Source: Zygnema cylindricum (Eukaryota > Streptophyta > Zygnematophyceae > Zygnematales > Zygnemataceae). From it: a stretch of 64,000 nt of DNA. Positions 1 through 10,892 of the stretch are shown piece after piece. Location of the stretch: the NCBI GenBank assembly GCA_037447655.1, contig JBBHKE010003201.1:1-64000 (forward strand), in the 5' to 3' direction. Within the stretch, counting starts at the first letter, position 1, and each line of letters starts with the position of its first letter. The position numbers and the translations under genes are program-made. Under the pieces are notes generated by a model. The model saw nothing but the letters and a program-made list of their open reading frames with translations, did not search any database and was not told the DNA's origin.

Positions 1-1497
1 TTAGGAACACCAACATAGTATGCATTTTTCTTTTCATTACTCAGGTTAAGCCTTAACATTCCTTGGCTATCTTTATCTTTGGTGAAGTAAACTTCATCCC
101 CGTACTTAGCTGTAAAGCCTCCTATTCTAGTGAAGGCATCAAACTCTTTGTCATTTAACACTAACGTAGAGACAAGTTTTTTACTCAGTTGACAAATGTA
201 AAGTACATCTGAGAATGTAAGTATAGAAGTCTTACCCTCAACTAATACTTTCTAAACTACTTACCCCACTAAATCTAACGTAACCACTCTCCAATCCCCA
301 TACTCTATCTCAACAGTAGGGATCATTCTTAGCTTATTGAAGAGTTCCTTATCACGACACATATGCATCGATGCACTTGAGTCGATGATCCATCCTTCCA
401 GTGAAGCTTTCCAAATTGCTCGAAGGGCACACTTCGTTCTCTGAGGGATCTCCTCCTCAGACTCTTGTCAAGAAGAAGCTCCCCATCCTCGTCAGAAGAC
501 TCATCTTTGGTTTCACCTATCACTTTTGTAACCACAAGTGCCTTTTTCTTCCCTGTGGAAGAACCCTCTCTACGGTTCTCTTTAAGCCTCAGCTCGGACT
601 GCTTGACTAAATTTGCAATGAAGCATCTCGGCTTTTTACAAAAATGACAAAGGCTTTTTGGGGGCCTTGATCCTCCAAAATGATCTCTTTCCCCTTTGTA
701 CGGTTTCTTTCGGTTCTTCCCAATCGGTCCCCTCCTATTGCTAGAGCTTAAATGCTCTTTACTCCTCTCTTGATTTCCATTGTGATTTTTTGCACAAGTA
801 TTATCGTGACCACTGTGTTCCATTTCCATAAACAATCAGGCATTTCCTGTACTCAGTACACTATGTTCTGGTACTCTTTCGGTAACTTCATGATAAGGGT
901 GTTAACTTTCATTTTCATTGTACCTCTCCACCCGGCACTTTCTATATCAATATACAAACAAGTAAGATCATTAGAGTAATCTAACATCTTTCCTCTTTTG
1001 TTAGTGTAACTCACTAGCTATTGCTCAGCCAAGTGGAGCTCGTGAATAGTTCCATCTCTAAAAATCTCCACCAAACTCACCCACAACTCCTCAGTTTTGA
1101 AAATGTGAAGATTAGGGGTGGCCTAAGCTTGAGTGAGGCGCCTCAGAATGAAGTTCTTGGCAGCCATGTTTACATCCTCCCACATTTGAGTATCGTTCTC
1201 TACGGTCTTCACGGTCGCCGCTCCCGGTACAATCGCAATAAGAGTAAGAATTGTCTCCTTCCCTTTTCCCTTTTGGGACACACTGTTGTCCCCATCATAT
1301 GCCTCTTCCATTGAGGCAGCCGTTGCTGCAAGAAACCTTACTCCAAATCTTGGTGGAGTTCTCGAAGGTGGACGCTTCACTTGTCCACTGTCGATACCTT
1401 AGTATCGTTTTTTGCACAAAGCTCCCATCATCATGGCTTTCCAATAGATGGACCTAGATCCATTAAAGGTGGGCAACCTAGAGGGTGGGCCCATAAC
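1..1497 (-). pseudogene. Ty1/copia element A, 5' internal part (gag and start of protease), decayed
   Basis: This is the 5' part of a minus-strand copia element whose pol lies beyond the left window edge. Reading leftward, gag starts at the ATG at 1494-1492 (MGPPSRLPTFNG...), with a stop after about 32 codons and more frame breaks later. A gag zinc-knuckle remnant lies near 600-660 (CHFCKKPRCFIANLVKQ); the canonical His and last Cys are lost. The protease follows near 330-420 with the motif IIDSSASMHMC, where copia proteases normally have D-S/T-G. Positions 1-100 match the region of element B at about 3270-3365 in reverse complement, which confirms the assignment. I infer an inactive copy. 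It shares its gag start and primer site with element D. Confidence 0.85.
1484..1497 (-). promoter_or_regulatory. Primer-binding site of copia A, pairing with the initiator tRNA-Met anticodon arm
   Basis: On the minus strand the bases GTTATGGGCCCACC lie one base inside the LTR end. They are complementary to the anticodon stem-loop of plant initiator tRNA-Met, not to the tRNA 3' end. The gag ATG (1494-1492) lies inside this site, and an in-frame TAA sits four codons upstream of it. The equivalent site of element D matches over 15 bases. Half-tRNA priming of this kind is known for Drosophila copia. Confidence 0.7.
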
Positions 1498-1498
1498 G

Positions 1499-2483
1499 TG
1501 CAATTATGTGTCCTTCATTGGACCACAGAATACGGGAAGCCTTTAGATATTATTTAACTAACCCACTTCAAGCCACAACCACTGTTTTCTAGGAAGGCAA
1601 AATGATAGTTTGACTAAACCTTTGTGCAGCCTAGAATCCCCTAAGTCCGTAGTAAAAAGAATCACTGAAAATGGCCAACCAGCCGATAAGTTATGAACCG
1701 GCAAAAATGTCAATTTATTTAAATCTTTCTTAGAGATAGAGGTGACTACCTACCAAAAATTTCTAAGTCCTAAATCTCTCTCTCAACCCCTATCTACTGA
1801 AGTACGAACTAATCATATAACTGTAAAGTACAGAAAAGGTACTAGGGCTGATGTCTTTTTTGTACGGTCGGTGTACGATAAGGCTACTGAGTCGACTCCT
1901 GTCACTTTTCCACTCGTTCGTATATTCTTTGGAATTCCCGTGACTGAAAGTCTTCCTTCCACGAGGCGCCAGGTCATGCCAGACTATTCTGCGATCTCGA
2001 CGATGATGTGTGCCGTCAGTTCAAATCCGACATTAAATGTTGACCGTTGAAACAAATGTCCAATTGATTTGTTTCGTGCGAAATGAGGTTCGCACTAAAT
2101 CTTAAAAAGTTATATGTTCATTTGTCCATATTTCAGTAATATAGTTTCAGTATTATTCAATAGTTTAAATACTTATCAAACCCTATATCTCCTAACGTAC
2201 TTCGACGATAGACTGGTTAGAGCTAACAGCTAAGCCGCGGTATACCGGCCAGGGGTTCGAAACCTTTGGACTCAACCTTTTGTTGAGAGTAACTTAAGTC
2301 ACTTTGTAGTCCTTCCTATGGAGCTAAGGTAGCCATGGCTCCATCGCTCTCTCTCTCTTTCAGTGACTACAAAAAGTATGAGGGCATGAGAGAAGAAATG
2401 GAGGTAGGCTGCCTGCATTTTTTTTGTCTGTTTTCGCTAATTATTTTAGACCTAGAAAATACCAAAAACTTCTTATTTCAACA
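1499..2483 (-). repeat. 5' LTR of copia A (985 bp)
   Basis: On the minus strand it runs from TGTTGAAATAAG at 2483 to ATTGCA at 1499, so it has TG...CA ends. It is homologous to the LTR of element B (6184-7175) in the opposite orientation, and it abuts the primer-binding site. It contains a tRNA-like segment on the plus strand at 2213-2280. No gene is visible inside. Confidence 0.85.
2213..2280 (+). other. tRNA-like segment in the LTR of copia A, antisense to the element
   Basis: The plus strand has a D-arm/A-box-like run (GGTTAGAGCTAACAG) and, about 40 bases on, a B-box-like run (GGGGTTCGAAACC) that can form a T-arm hairpin with CCTTTGG. Homologous segments occur in the LTRs of B, C and D. 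It is not a canonical tRNA gene because the acceptor and anticodon stems are not convincing. Pol III activity is inference. Confidence 0.5.
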
Positions 2484-2880
2484 AACGATAACATAGTGTA
2501 CTGAGTACAGGAAATGACTGATAGTTCATGGAAGTGGAATAGAGTGGTTCGGATGATTCTTGTGTAGGAAAACACTATGGAGATTAGGAGAGGAGGAAAG
2601 AACATTCAAGCTCTAACTGCAGGAGGGGATCGATGGGGGAAGGACTCAAAGAAACCATACAAAGGGGGAAAAGATCAGCCTGCAAGACAAAGGCCTCCAA
2701 AGGGCCTTTGTCATTTTTGCAAGAAGCCGGGACATTTTATCGCGCATTTTGTCAAGCTATCGTAGCTGAGGCTCTAAGAGAACCGTGGAGGGGGTTTTTC
2801 CAAAGGGAGGAAAAAGGCACTTGTGGTTACAAAAGTGACAGGAGAAATCGAGGACGAGCCTTCTAAGGAGGATGGGGAGC
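2484..2880 (+). pseudogene. gag C-terminal part of copia B with a degenerate zinc knuckle
   Basis: The conceptual product holds GLCHFCKKPGHFIAHFVK, a CCHC-type knuckle whose last Cys is replaced. The flanks are basic and hydrophilic (RGGKNIQ, KKPYKGG), as in the nucleocapsid region of copia Gag, which binds element RNA. Stops after the knuckle and a frame change before the protease show decay. The matching gag of element A lies at about 330-835 on the minus strand. Confidence 0.75.
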
Positions 2881-2954
2881 TTCTTCTTCACGAGAGTCTT
2901 GAGAAGAAGGAGATTCCTCCGAGAAAGAAGTGTGCCCTTGGAGCAATTCCGGGA

Positions 2955-3390
2955 AGATCCACAGGAAAGATGGGTCATCGACTCATGTGCATCCATGCAT
3001 ATGTGTCATGATAAGGAACTCTTCACTAAGCTAAGCAAGATCCCTACAGTAGAGATAATGTATAGGGATGGGAGAGTGATTACTATAGATCTAGGGGGGT
3101 CAGTAGATCCGAAAGTCTTAAAAGAGGGTAAGACTTCTATACTCACATCCTTAGATGCACTCTACATTCCTTAGCTGAGTAAAAATCTTGTCTCTACGTC
3201 TGTGTTAGATGAAAAAGAGTTTGATACCTTCACTAAAAACGGAGTGTTTGCAGCTAAGTATGGGGATGAAGTTTACTTCCTTGTAGATAAGGGTAGCAAA
3301 GGAATGTTTAGGCTTAACTTGAGTAATAAAAAGATGAATGTTTACTATGTTGGTATTCCTAAGATGATGATTTGGCATTAACGATTGGGA
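2955..3390 (+). pseudogene. Copia B aspartic protease and start of the gag-pre-integrase domain
   Basis: WVIDSCASMHMC begins near 2970. In Ty1/copia elements this position reads W-x-x-D-S/T-G-A, with Asp as the catalytic residue and the DSG turn required for a dimeric retropepsin. Here Gly is Cys. The frame continues with a YRDGRVITIDLGGSV-like strand, stops at 3172-3174, and resumes as LSKNLVSTSVLD. The RLGH zinc-finger motif of the integrase N-terminus (H..C) follows after an in-frame stop at about 3379. Confidence 0.75.
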
Positions 3391-4210
3391 CATGTGCATT
3401 TTGATAGGTTGAGAAAAATGAAAAGACTTGGTGTAGAAGAAGGCATTCAATTTGGGATAACGAAATGATGGATGATTGTAGTGGCTGTGCTCAAAGGAAG
3501 GCTCACAGGCAACCCTTTGCCAAAGGCGCCACATATAGAGGTAAGAAAGTACTACATTTGGTCTACACAAAAATTTGGGGACCTGCAAAAGTACCTTCCT
3601 TTGGAGGAAAGAGGTTTATGTTGACAATAAATTTTGACTAGTCTAGATACAATATAGTGTATTTCCTAAAAACAAAGTATGAAATATCAATTTACTTCAA
3701 AGAACATAAAGTATGAAGTGACAAGTTGCATAAAACCCCCATTAAGAGAATAAGGAGTGATAATGGGGGGGAATATACCTCTAACCACTTTGAGGATTAT
3801 TTGAGATACGAGGAAGTGCAGCATCAGAAAATTGTACCATTTAACGCGGAACAAAATGGGGTAGTTGATAGGTTGAATCCAACACTAAGAGATATTGCAT
3901 GCAGTATGTTCGCAGACAAGAAAATAGAAAAAAGATTTTGGGCAGAGGTAATAAACTCTGCCAACTACACTAAGAATAGAGTTCTTACCTCAGATGTAAA
4001 GGGAGTGACACCTTATGAGAGATGGGTGGGAAGGAAACTAGATATCTTACATTTTATAGTGTTCGGTAGCCAAGTTTATAGTCTTAACACGGATAGGAAA
4101 AACTGGAAACTAGATGCTAAAAGAAAACCTGGATACTTTGTGGGATATGATGAGGATGTTAAGGGGTATAGAGTCTATGACTTAGCAAAGTAAGATATCA
4201 TTCTAGTCAA
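3390..4210 (+). pseudogene. Copia B integrase, broken
   Basis: The N-terminal part shows RLGHVHFDRLRKMKR and CAQRKAHRQPFAK, from the HHCC region. After a frameshift the catalytic core runs from 3726 to 4190 with IRSDNGGEYTSNHFEDY, which carries the second catalytic Asp. The usual AEQNG-x-x-E-R segment reads AEQNGVVDRLN, so the third catalytic acidic residue is Asp instead of Glu. GKK/GYF-like C-terminal signatures follow (KRKPGYFVGYDEDVKGYRVYD). The family inserts element cDNA into chromosomes; this copy is inferred to be inactive. Confidence 0.8.
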
Positions 4211-4589
4211 ACACCTAGTTGTCATGGATCAAGGCAAGTTATATGACCCCTTCAAATATACAAAAAAAAGTTAAAAATCAGATTTGAGTCCGCAAGTGAG
4301 GAGGACTCGGTCGTTCCTGAAAGGGACATGAGTGAAACAATTTAGGAGAGATCCAAGACAGAGGCAATCCACCGAAAACCTTGCATTTTTCTATGGACTT
4401 CGAGGAGATTGAAGAGGAGGGAGCGGAACCAGCTTTTATGGATAGGGGAGCCGATGAGATAGTAAGGAGAAATCGAAGACTTCCCTCCATCCCAACTTAG
4501 GAGTTTGAAGGGGAGAGAAATAGCAGCAAAGGGATCCAAGAAAAACATGTTGCTCACAAGGTTACTAAGTTATCTCACCTAGATGAGCC

Positions 4590-5480
4590 TCGGTCATAAT
4601 TGGAGGCAGTAAACGGTCTAAAGAAAGACAAATGGATTAGAGACGTAAATGATGAGATGGCCTCTATCATGGAAGCGAATACTTGGGAACTAGCAAACTA
4701 TCCTCCAGACAGAAAACCTATTAGGTGTAAATGGGTTTTAAACTTAAATTTAACCCAAATAATACCATAAAGAGGTATTAGGCTCGATTAGTAGCAAAAG
4801 GGTTCACCCAAAAAGAGGGGATTGACTATGAGGAGACCTTTGCTCTAGTTGTTCGGTTCCCATCAGTAAGGATTCTCCTGAGTCTGGTAGCAATGGAAGA
4901 CATGGAAATAGAATAGATGGACATTAAGACTGCCTTTCTTAATATTGAGTTAAACGAAGAAATTTTCATGAGGCAACCAAGGGGAATTGTGGAGGAAGGA
5001 GAAAAGAGCAAAGTGTGCAGGCTCATCAAGTCTTTATATGGACTGAAGCAAGCTCCTCGACAATGAAATAAGAAATTAGATGAGTTTCTCACCGGTATGG
5101 GGTATATCCGGATCAGTTCCAACTTCTATCTATATATTTGAGGATGAGAATGGTATCATTTTTCTTACAATCTATGTGGATGATTTGCTTGTATTGAGTA
5201 AGTCTTTGGAAAAAAACAATAGGCTAATGAAAGAACTTAGAGGCACATTTGGTGTAAAGGATTTAGGTGAGGCAAAATACATTTTGGGGATCGAAACTGA
5301 GAGATATAGGGGGAAAAGGATTATCAGACTTACTCAGAAAGAAACAATAGGTAATATGGTTGAGAAATTCCAAATGGAAATTGCTAACAATTGTACCACT
5401 CCCATGAACTTCATAAAAACAAGTGATGGAAGTGTAGGAGGAGTGATGATCTTAGATTTTCAGATTAGTTCATAGGAGAG
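4590..5480 (+). pseudogene. Copia B reverse transcriptase, broken
   Basis: Recognisable blocks in order: [49 protein letters not shown], then IYVDDLLVLSKS near 5170-5215, which is the catalytic Y-x-D-D box, then GVKDLGEAKYILGIETER. The YVDD box is intact, but several stops and frame changes lie upstream (for example near 4770, 4915 and 5066). The open stretch 5080-5475 covers only the palm and thumb end. This is a typical plant copia RT sequence. Confidence 0.85.
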
Positions 5481-5519
5481 AGAGTTTATGTAGTCTATCC
5501 ATTATAGACAGGTTGTAGG

Positions 5520-6117
5520 AAGTTTGATCTTTTCTATCAACTTTACCATGCCAAACATAGTGGCAACAGTAGGAGTACTCAGTAGGAGTCTTAATGATCC
5601 TAGGAAGAGAGACTAGGAGGCAGCCAAGAGAGTCATGAGATATCTAGTGGGAACCAGAGAGTTATGGTTGAATTTGGGAGGGGAGCATAATAGTATAACT
5701 ACTTGGAGTGATGCGAGTTATAAGGACGCACCTATGAGAAGATACACTTCTAGATATATGTTGTATGTGGGGGAAGATGTTTGTTGTTGGAGCAGTAAGC
5801 AACAAAAAGTGGTTGCTCAGTCTACTATGGTGGCTGAGTACATGGCCTCTTGTTCTGTTGTGAAAGAATTGATGTGGGTCAACTCCTTGTTGCAAGAACA
5901 GGGGTATATATAGGAGGGAGTGCATAATGTGTTTTGTGATAATCAACCTGCTATTGCAATTGCAACTAATCCAAAACATCATTTCAAAGCTAAGCATATG
6001 GACATTCGATTGAGTTTTGTGATGGAAAAAGTTGAGAATAAGATTGTGGATCTTGTATATAGATCTGATGAGGAAATGGTGGATGATATGATAACAAAAC
6101 TAGCGCCTTCTCCTTAA
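5520..6117 (+). pseudogene. Copia B RNase H, split by a stop
   Basis: The frame shows RYLVGTRELWLNLGG, WSDASYKD (first catalytic Asp region), CCWSSKQQKVVAQSTMVAEYMA (Glu region) and, after a TAG at about 5911, VFCDNQPAIAIATNPKHH (Asp region) and KHMDIRLSFV. This is the standard copia RNase H, which removes the RNA of RNA/DNA hybrids. It ends with a stop at 6115-6117, about 55 bases before the polypurine tract. Confidence 0.85.
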
Positions 6118-6171
6118 TTGAAATATTGTAGAGAAAAATGTGGACCAAAACTAAAGTTCAAACTAGATTAG

Positions 6172-6183
6172 AAAAAAAAGGAG
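6172..6183 (+). other. Polypurine tract of copia B
   Basis: The run AAAAAAAAGGAG lies immediately upstream of the 3' LTR start (TGTTGAAATT at 6184). Elements C (AAAATAAGGAGAG before 8284) and D (AAAATAAGGGAG on the minus strand, 18102-18091) have related tracts at the same place. These tracts prime plus-strand DNA synthesis in LTR retroelements. Confidence 0.75.
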
Positions 6184-7175
6184 TGTTGAAATTAATAGAT
6201 TTTTATTGTATTTGCTATGTCTCACTTATTAGGAAAACACGAAAAGTAAAACGCTGGTAGCATGCCTCCACCACTTCACTCTACCCATCATACTTGTTGT
6301 AATCACTGAAGGAGCCATGGTTGCCTTAGCCCCATAGACAGGACTTAAGAGTGACCTAAGTCACTCTAAAGAAAAGGTTGAGTCTGGTAGGACTCGAACC
6401 TCCGACCGGCATAGCGTGGCGTAGGCGTCAGCTCTAACTAGTCTGTTGTAGAAGTTTGGTATATAACATGAGGTACAATATCTATTTAAATATTGAACAA
6501 TGCATAAATTTGATTAACGTAAATGTGAAAACGGAAACATTAGCAGATTAAGTGTGTACATCAAGTCTGCGGCACCAAGTAAATGAATCATACATTTATT
6601 TCAACAGCGTACATTAAACGTCAGTCTTCATCAGACGGCTCTAATCATCACGGAAGTCCGGAATGGTCATTTTGGTGCTTTTCATACGTGGCATGACGTG
6701 GCATGACCTAGCAATACGTGGCAGGATTAAATTGAGCAGCGGAGATCCCGGATGACATAAAGACAACTCAGACAACGACACACGTTTATTCTATGGCCTT
6801 GTTGTATAGAGGTCGTACAAAGAGTACATCGGAGACACTATTTTTTGGTACTTTACAATATTCAGATTGGAGCGTACTTTAGTAGATAGGGTTTGCGAGA
6901 GAGATATAGGACTTAGAATATTTTTTGACAAACACCTCTCCCTTGGGAGCTTTGTAATAATTGGCATCTTTGCTAGCTCATAACGTATCAGCTAGTCGCC
7001 AATTTTTTGTGATTCTTTTTTCTACAGACTCAAGGGAGTCCACTCTGAACAGGGTTAAAGTCAAACTATCAGTTTGCCATCTTGGGCAACAGTGATTATG
7101 GCTTGAAGTGGGTTAGTTAAAGACTATCTAGAGGCTTCCTGTATTCTGTTGTCTAATGGAGGACACAGAATTGCA
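6184..7175 (+). repeat. 3' LTR of copia B (992 bp)
   Basis: It runs from TGTTGAAATT to GAATTGCA, giving TG...CA ends, and is homologous to the A LTR in opposite orientation. It contains the tRNA-like segment on the minus strand (6382-6450). It is followed directly by a short 27-bp minisatellite and then an inverted LTR fragment. Confidence 0.85.
6382..6450 (-). other. tRNA-like segment in the LTR of copia B
   Basis: Read on the minus strand it has TAGTTAGAGCTGACG (A-box-like) and GGAGGTTCGAGTCC, a perfect match to the B-box core GGTTCGANNCC. It is antisense to the retroelement, as in A, C and D. Confidence 0.5.
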
Positions 7176-7267
7176 ACACCTATATGATTTGTGTGGTATA
7201 GTACCCATACATGATTTGTGTAGTTCAGTACCCCTACATGATTTGTGTTATTTGTGTAGTACAGTAC
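7176..7267. repeat. Short 27-bp minisatellite between inverted LTRs
   Basis: Roughly three imperfect units with the core TACATGATTTGTGTAGTA lie between the end of the B LTR (+) and the end of an inverted LTR fragment (-). The same unit forms the larger array at 9439-10009 in the same structural position. Confidence 0.85.
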
Positions 7268-7740
7268 CTGCGATATTGTGTCCTCCATTGGAGTACAGAA
7301 TACAGGAAGTCTCTAGATAGTTATAAACTAGCCCATTTTCAATGGCAACCACTACTACCCTAGAAGAAAATCAGACAATTTGATAGCACCCTTGTAGAGC
7401 GTGGACTCCCTTGAGTCTGTAGAAAAAAGAGTCTCTTAAAACGCCCAACCTAGCGGAGAGTTATGAGCCGGCAAAGATGCCAATTTAAACAAATCTCCCA
7501 AGGGAGAGGTGACTCTCTAAAAAATATTCTAAGTCCTACATCCCTCTCTTAAATCCTATCTACTAAAGTACACTCCAATCAAAATACTCTAAAGTACCAA
7601 AAAGTATTGTGGCCGATGTACGTTATGTACAGCCTCTGTACGACAAGGCCAAAGAGTAGACAGGTGTCATCATATAACTCGTCCGTATGTCGTCTAGGAT
7701 CTCGGCTACTTAATTCAATCCTGCCACGTTTTGTTAGGTC
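7268..7740 (-). repeat. Partial LTR, minus orientation
   Basis: It begins like the 3' end of the A LTR (TGTGTCCTCCATTGGA..., as at about 1505) and follows it for about 470 bases, to where plus-strand internal sequence of C begins. It is the right arm of the first tail-to-tail LTR pair. Confidence 0.75.
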
Positions 7741-8283
7741 ACGCTATAAGTGAAACTAGAAGGGGTCTTAAAGGATAAGGGAGATGAGGCATATTTAATG
7801 AAAGGTTTAGGGGAGGAGAAATATTTATTTGGAATAAATATAGAAAGCGAGAGTGGAAAAAAATCCATTGGAGGAGTGAGGAAAGTATAATTTTTTCGGG
7901 GTAATGGGTTTGACATCACTAAAAGAAGTGATGGTATTTATGAAGGAGTGCTTGTAAAAGGGTTAGCATCTGGGTGCATGTTGCATATTGGAGATGGGGT
8001 TGGTTATTTGGATCGCAAGATGGAAATCGGTTTGTGTGTAAATGGAAAAGTGATGAGGTGGATAAAATCTTTGATATTATTTATAAAAAGTGGGATGTTA
8101 AATAAAACGTGTGATGCAATTATTATTTCGATTCATCTAATGCATTATGTTAAATATGAGAGTATTTTCTTAAGTTTTATGAAAGGAAAAGGAAAAATGA
8201 AAAAGAAAAAGAAAAATGGGAGGGGATGTTTGTTTATTTGTTTGTGGGAGTTGAAAGGAAAATATACTAGAAAATAAGGAGAG
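7741..8283 (+). pseudogene. Copia element C, heavily eroded RT end and RNase H
   Basis: Short matches to the family remain: KGLGEEKYLFGINIES resembles the RT-end block DLGEAKYILGIETER of element B, and CMLHIGDGVGYLDRK, MRWIKSLI and HLMHYVKYESIFLSF resemble the RNase H blocks at about 5755-6020. Most of the body is deleted, and mutations are dense. A purine tract (AAAATAAGGAGAG) ends just before the LTR at 8284. It is the oldest-looking copia body in the window. Confidence 0.65.
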
Positions 8284-9438
8284 TGTTGATGTTTGAGTAT
8301 TTTTTAGGTCTATTTTAGTATAGGAAAAAGAGCAAAGGCAGTCTGCCTCTAACTCCCTTCTCCAAGCCCCCACACTTGTTGTAGTCAGTAAAGGTTGGAG
8401 AGGGAGCTAGAGTCATGGTTGCCTAAGCTCTCCAAAGAGATAGGAGTAGATAATGGGATGTTTACTAAAAAGGTATTTGACGGACACAGGATTTGATCGT
8501 GGTACCTACCGTCTGTCAAACAACGTGTAACCGTTAGCTTTGTCCGTTTAGTCTAGAACTAGTGCCATAACATATAGGTTTTGATAATTAAATAAACATG
8601 TACACGTAGACAAATTCATTTAATGGTGCCAATTGATTCTTAGTACATAGATATAGTAGTATGGTTTACGGTACTTCGCGAAACTAATACCGCGCATTTG
8701 TTTCGACGGCGAAACGAATACCGCGCACATATTTTTGACGAGTATAATTGAATGCCAGATTTAATCGATAGTCGTGGTGCGAGCCGAGATTCCGAAATGG
8801 CCGCCTTGGCGTTTTCTGGCGCCGCCACTCCATACGATATGTGGAAATGGGATGGAGGATTGTAGAATCTCCGGAACGCAAGATAACAAGATTGAGTGTG
8901 ATAGCTGTCACCTGTATGGTCCTTACGCACAACTGCTGTACAGAAAGCACTCTAGCGCATGTACTTCCTATAATAGGCGTTGTACTTCAGTAGAAGGGGT
9001 TTAGAGAGGGATTAGGACTTATAATTTTTTGGGTAGGTAGCATCCTCTCTTAGATAGCATCGTGTATAAAAAGTCAACTTTGGCGAGCCATATCTATCAA
9101 CTCAATTGACCATTCTAGTGATTGTTGTTGCTGCAGACTCAAGGGAGTTCACGCTACACAGTGGTGTAGACGGTAAGTTTTTTTGCCTGCCACGGTGGCT
9201 GAATTTCTAAGGGAAAGTCAAAGTGGGTAAATGTGTCCAAATCTCATAATCTAACTTTGTATTTTGTGGTGAAACTAAACACACTGAAAGCCTTCTTTCA
9301 AAAAGGTGAAGTAGTAATGGATTTTTGATTGTCAAGGGGTGAATCGTTTCGGTTTATACAAACTTGGGTTCGGCACTATCTAGATTCACTTCTTTTGATC
9401 TGCGAATTCTGTGTGGCAATGGAGCCTATAGAATTTCA
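8284..9438 (+). repeat. 3' LTR of copia C (about 1155 bp)
   Basis: It starts TGTTGATGTTTG after the purine tract. Its end near AATTTCA at 9438 is approximate. It aligns with the B LTR but has about 180 extra bases in the last third (about 9190-9370). It contains the tRNA-like hairpin region on the minus strand at 8478-8556. Confidence 0.7.
8478..8556 (-). other. tRNA-like hairpin in the LTR of copia C
   Basis: On the minus strand an outer pairing GACGG/CCGTC encloses a T-arm-like part with GATCAAATCC. The upstream part carries ACAAAGCTAACGG, which corresponds to the A-box-like run of the other copies. Confidence 0.4.
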
Positions 9439-10009
9439 TACAATACCCCTACATGATTTGTGTAGTACAATACCCCTACATAATTTGTGTTTGATTTTAG
9501 TAGTACACTACCCGTACATGATTTATGTCGTATAGTACCCCTACATAATTTGTGTAGTACTCTACCCCTACATCTTTTGTGTTTGATTTGTGTAGCACAA
9601 TACCTTACATGATTTCTGTAGTATAATACCCTTACATAATGTGTAGTACAGTACTCGTACATGATTTGTGTAGTCCATTACCCCTAAATGATTTGTGTAG
9701 TACATTACCCCTACATGGTTTGTGTAGTATAATACCCATACATGATTTGTGTAGTACAGTACCCCTACATGATTTGTGTAGTACACTATTTCTACATGAT
9801 TTGTGTATTACAGTACCCCTACATGATTTTTGTAGTACAGTACCCCTACGTGATTTGTTTAGTACAGTACCCCTACATGATTTTTGTAGTACAGTACCCC
9901 TACATGATTTATGTAGTGTAGTATCACTACATCATATGTGTAGTACGATACCCGTACATGATTTGTGTAGTTTAGTACCCCTACATGATTTTTGTAGTAC
10001 AGTGCCCCT
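9439..10009. repeat. 27-bp minisatellite array, about 21 units
   Basis: Tandem units of about 27 bp with the core TACATGATTTGTGTAGTA and a CCCC junction, with many single-base variants. It is bounded by the end of the C LTR (+) on the left and by the end of an inverted LTR (TGCAATTTTG at 10010) on the right. The unit is a multiple of three, so it creates spurious reading frames. Confidence 0.95.
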
Positions 10010-10378
10010 TGCAATTTTGTTTCCTCCATTGGACAACAAAATATAGGAAGCCTCTAGATAGTGTTTAACTAACCCACTTCAAGCCACAATCACTATTGCC
10101 CAAGATGGCAAACTAACAATTTGACTAAACTCATGTGCATCTTGGACTCCTCTGATTCCGTAGCAAAAAGAGTCACTAAAAACAGCCAACTAGCCAATAA
10201 ATTATGAGCCAGCAAAGATGGCTATTTATAGTAAGCTTCCAAAGGAGAGGTGCCGGTCTAAATATATTCTAAGTCCTATATCTCTCTCACAAAACCTATT
10301 TACTAAAGTACGCTCCAATCAAAATACTGTAAAGTACCAAAAAGTATTGTCCCCGATGTACTTTATGTACGGCCTCGT
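10010..10378 (-). repeat. Partial LTR, minus orientation, cut by the purine tract
   Basis: It starts TGCAATTTTGTTTCC and follows the A LTR for about 370 bases, to a point corresponding to about 1880, where the purine-rich repeat begins. It is the right arm of the second tail-to-tail LTR pair. Confidence 0.8.
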
Positions 10379-10892
10379 GAGGGAAAGGGGGAGAGGGGGA
10401 GAAGGGGGGGAGGGAGGGGGGGAGAGGGGGAGTTGGGGAGAGGGGGAGAGGGGGGAGAGAGGGGGAGAGGGAGAGAGGGGTAGAGGGGTAGAGGGGAAGA
10501 GGGAGAAATGGAGAAGGGAGAGGGAGAGAGGGAGAGAGGGAAAAAGGGAGGGAGGGATGGAGGGAGGGAGAGGGGGAGAGGGAGGGAGGGAGGGAGGGAA
10601 GGAGGGAGAGGGGTGGAGGGAGCAAAGGACAGAGTGAGGAAGAGGTCGAGGTGGAGGACGAAGGATAGTGCGAGGGCGAGGGCGAGGGCGAGGGAGACGG
10701 GTAGGAGGAGTGCAAGGGGGAGGTGGAGAGGTAGAGGGAGAGGAGGATGATAGGGAGGGGGATGGGAAGAGGTATAGGGTGGGGGAGGGGGGAGAGGAGA
10801 GAAAAAGGGAGAGCGAGAGGGAGAGGGAACGGTAGAGGGAGAGGGAGAGTGAGAGGGAGAGGGAGAGGAAGAGGGAGAGGTAGAGGGAGAAG
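10379..10892. repeat. Purine-rich (GGGAGA)n-like tract
   Basis: About 510 bases of nearly pure G/A on the plus strand, with GGGAGA, GGGAGG and GAGGGCGAG variants. Open frames on both strands here are products of the repeat. Mirror-symmetric purine tracts can form triplex DNA; that is a property of the class and is not shown here. Confidence 0.95.

Larger units (their letters stand above)
2484..6183 (+). mobile_element. Ty1/copia element B, 5'-truncated internal region
   Basis: This plus-strand copia body starts abruptly inside gag at 2484, directly after the LTR of A. It continues through protease, integrase, RT and RNase H to a polypurine tract at 6172-6183 and its 3' LTR. Its first bases match element A near 830-880 in reverse complement, so it lacks its 5' LTR, primer site and the start of gag. 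Stops and frameshifts are scattered throughout. Domain order gag-PR-INT-RT-RH is typical of Ty1/copia. The copy is non-autonomous and is inferred to be dead. Confidence 0.9.

Noticed and set aside
2213-2280. Genuine tRNA gene
   Set aside because: A- and B-box-like motifs and a T-arm are present, but acceptor and anticodon stems are not convincing, and the segment is repeated within LTRs.
9439-10009. Regular repeat spacing that might suggest a CRISPR array
   Set aside because: The units are directly adjacent with no unique spacers, in a eukaryotic context; it is a minisatellite.
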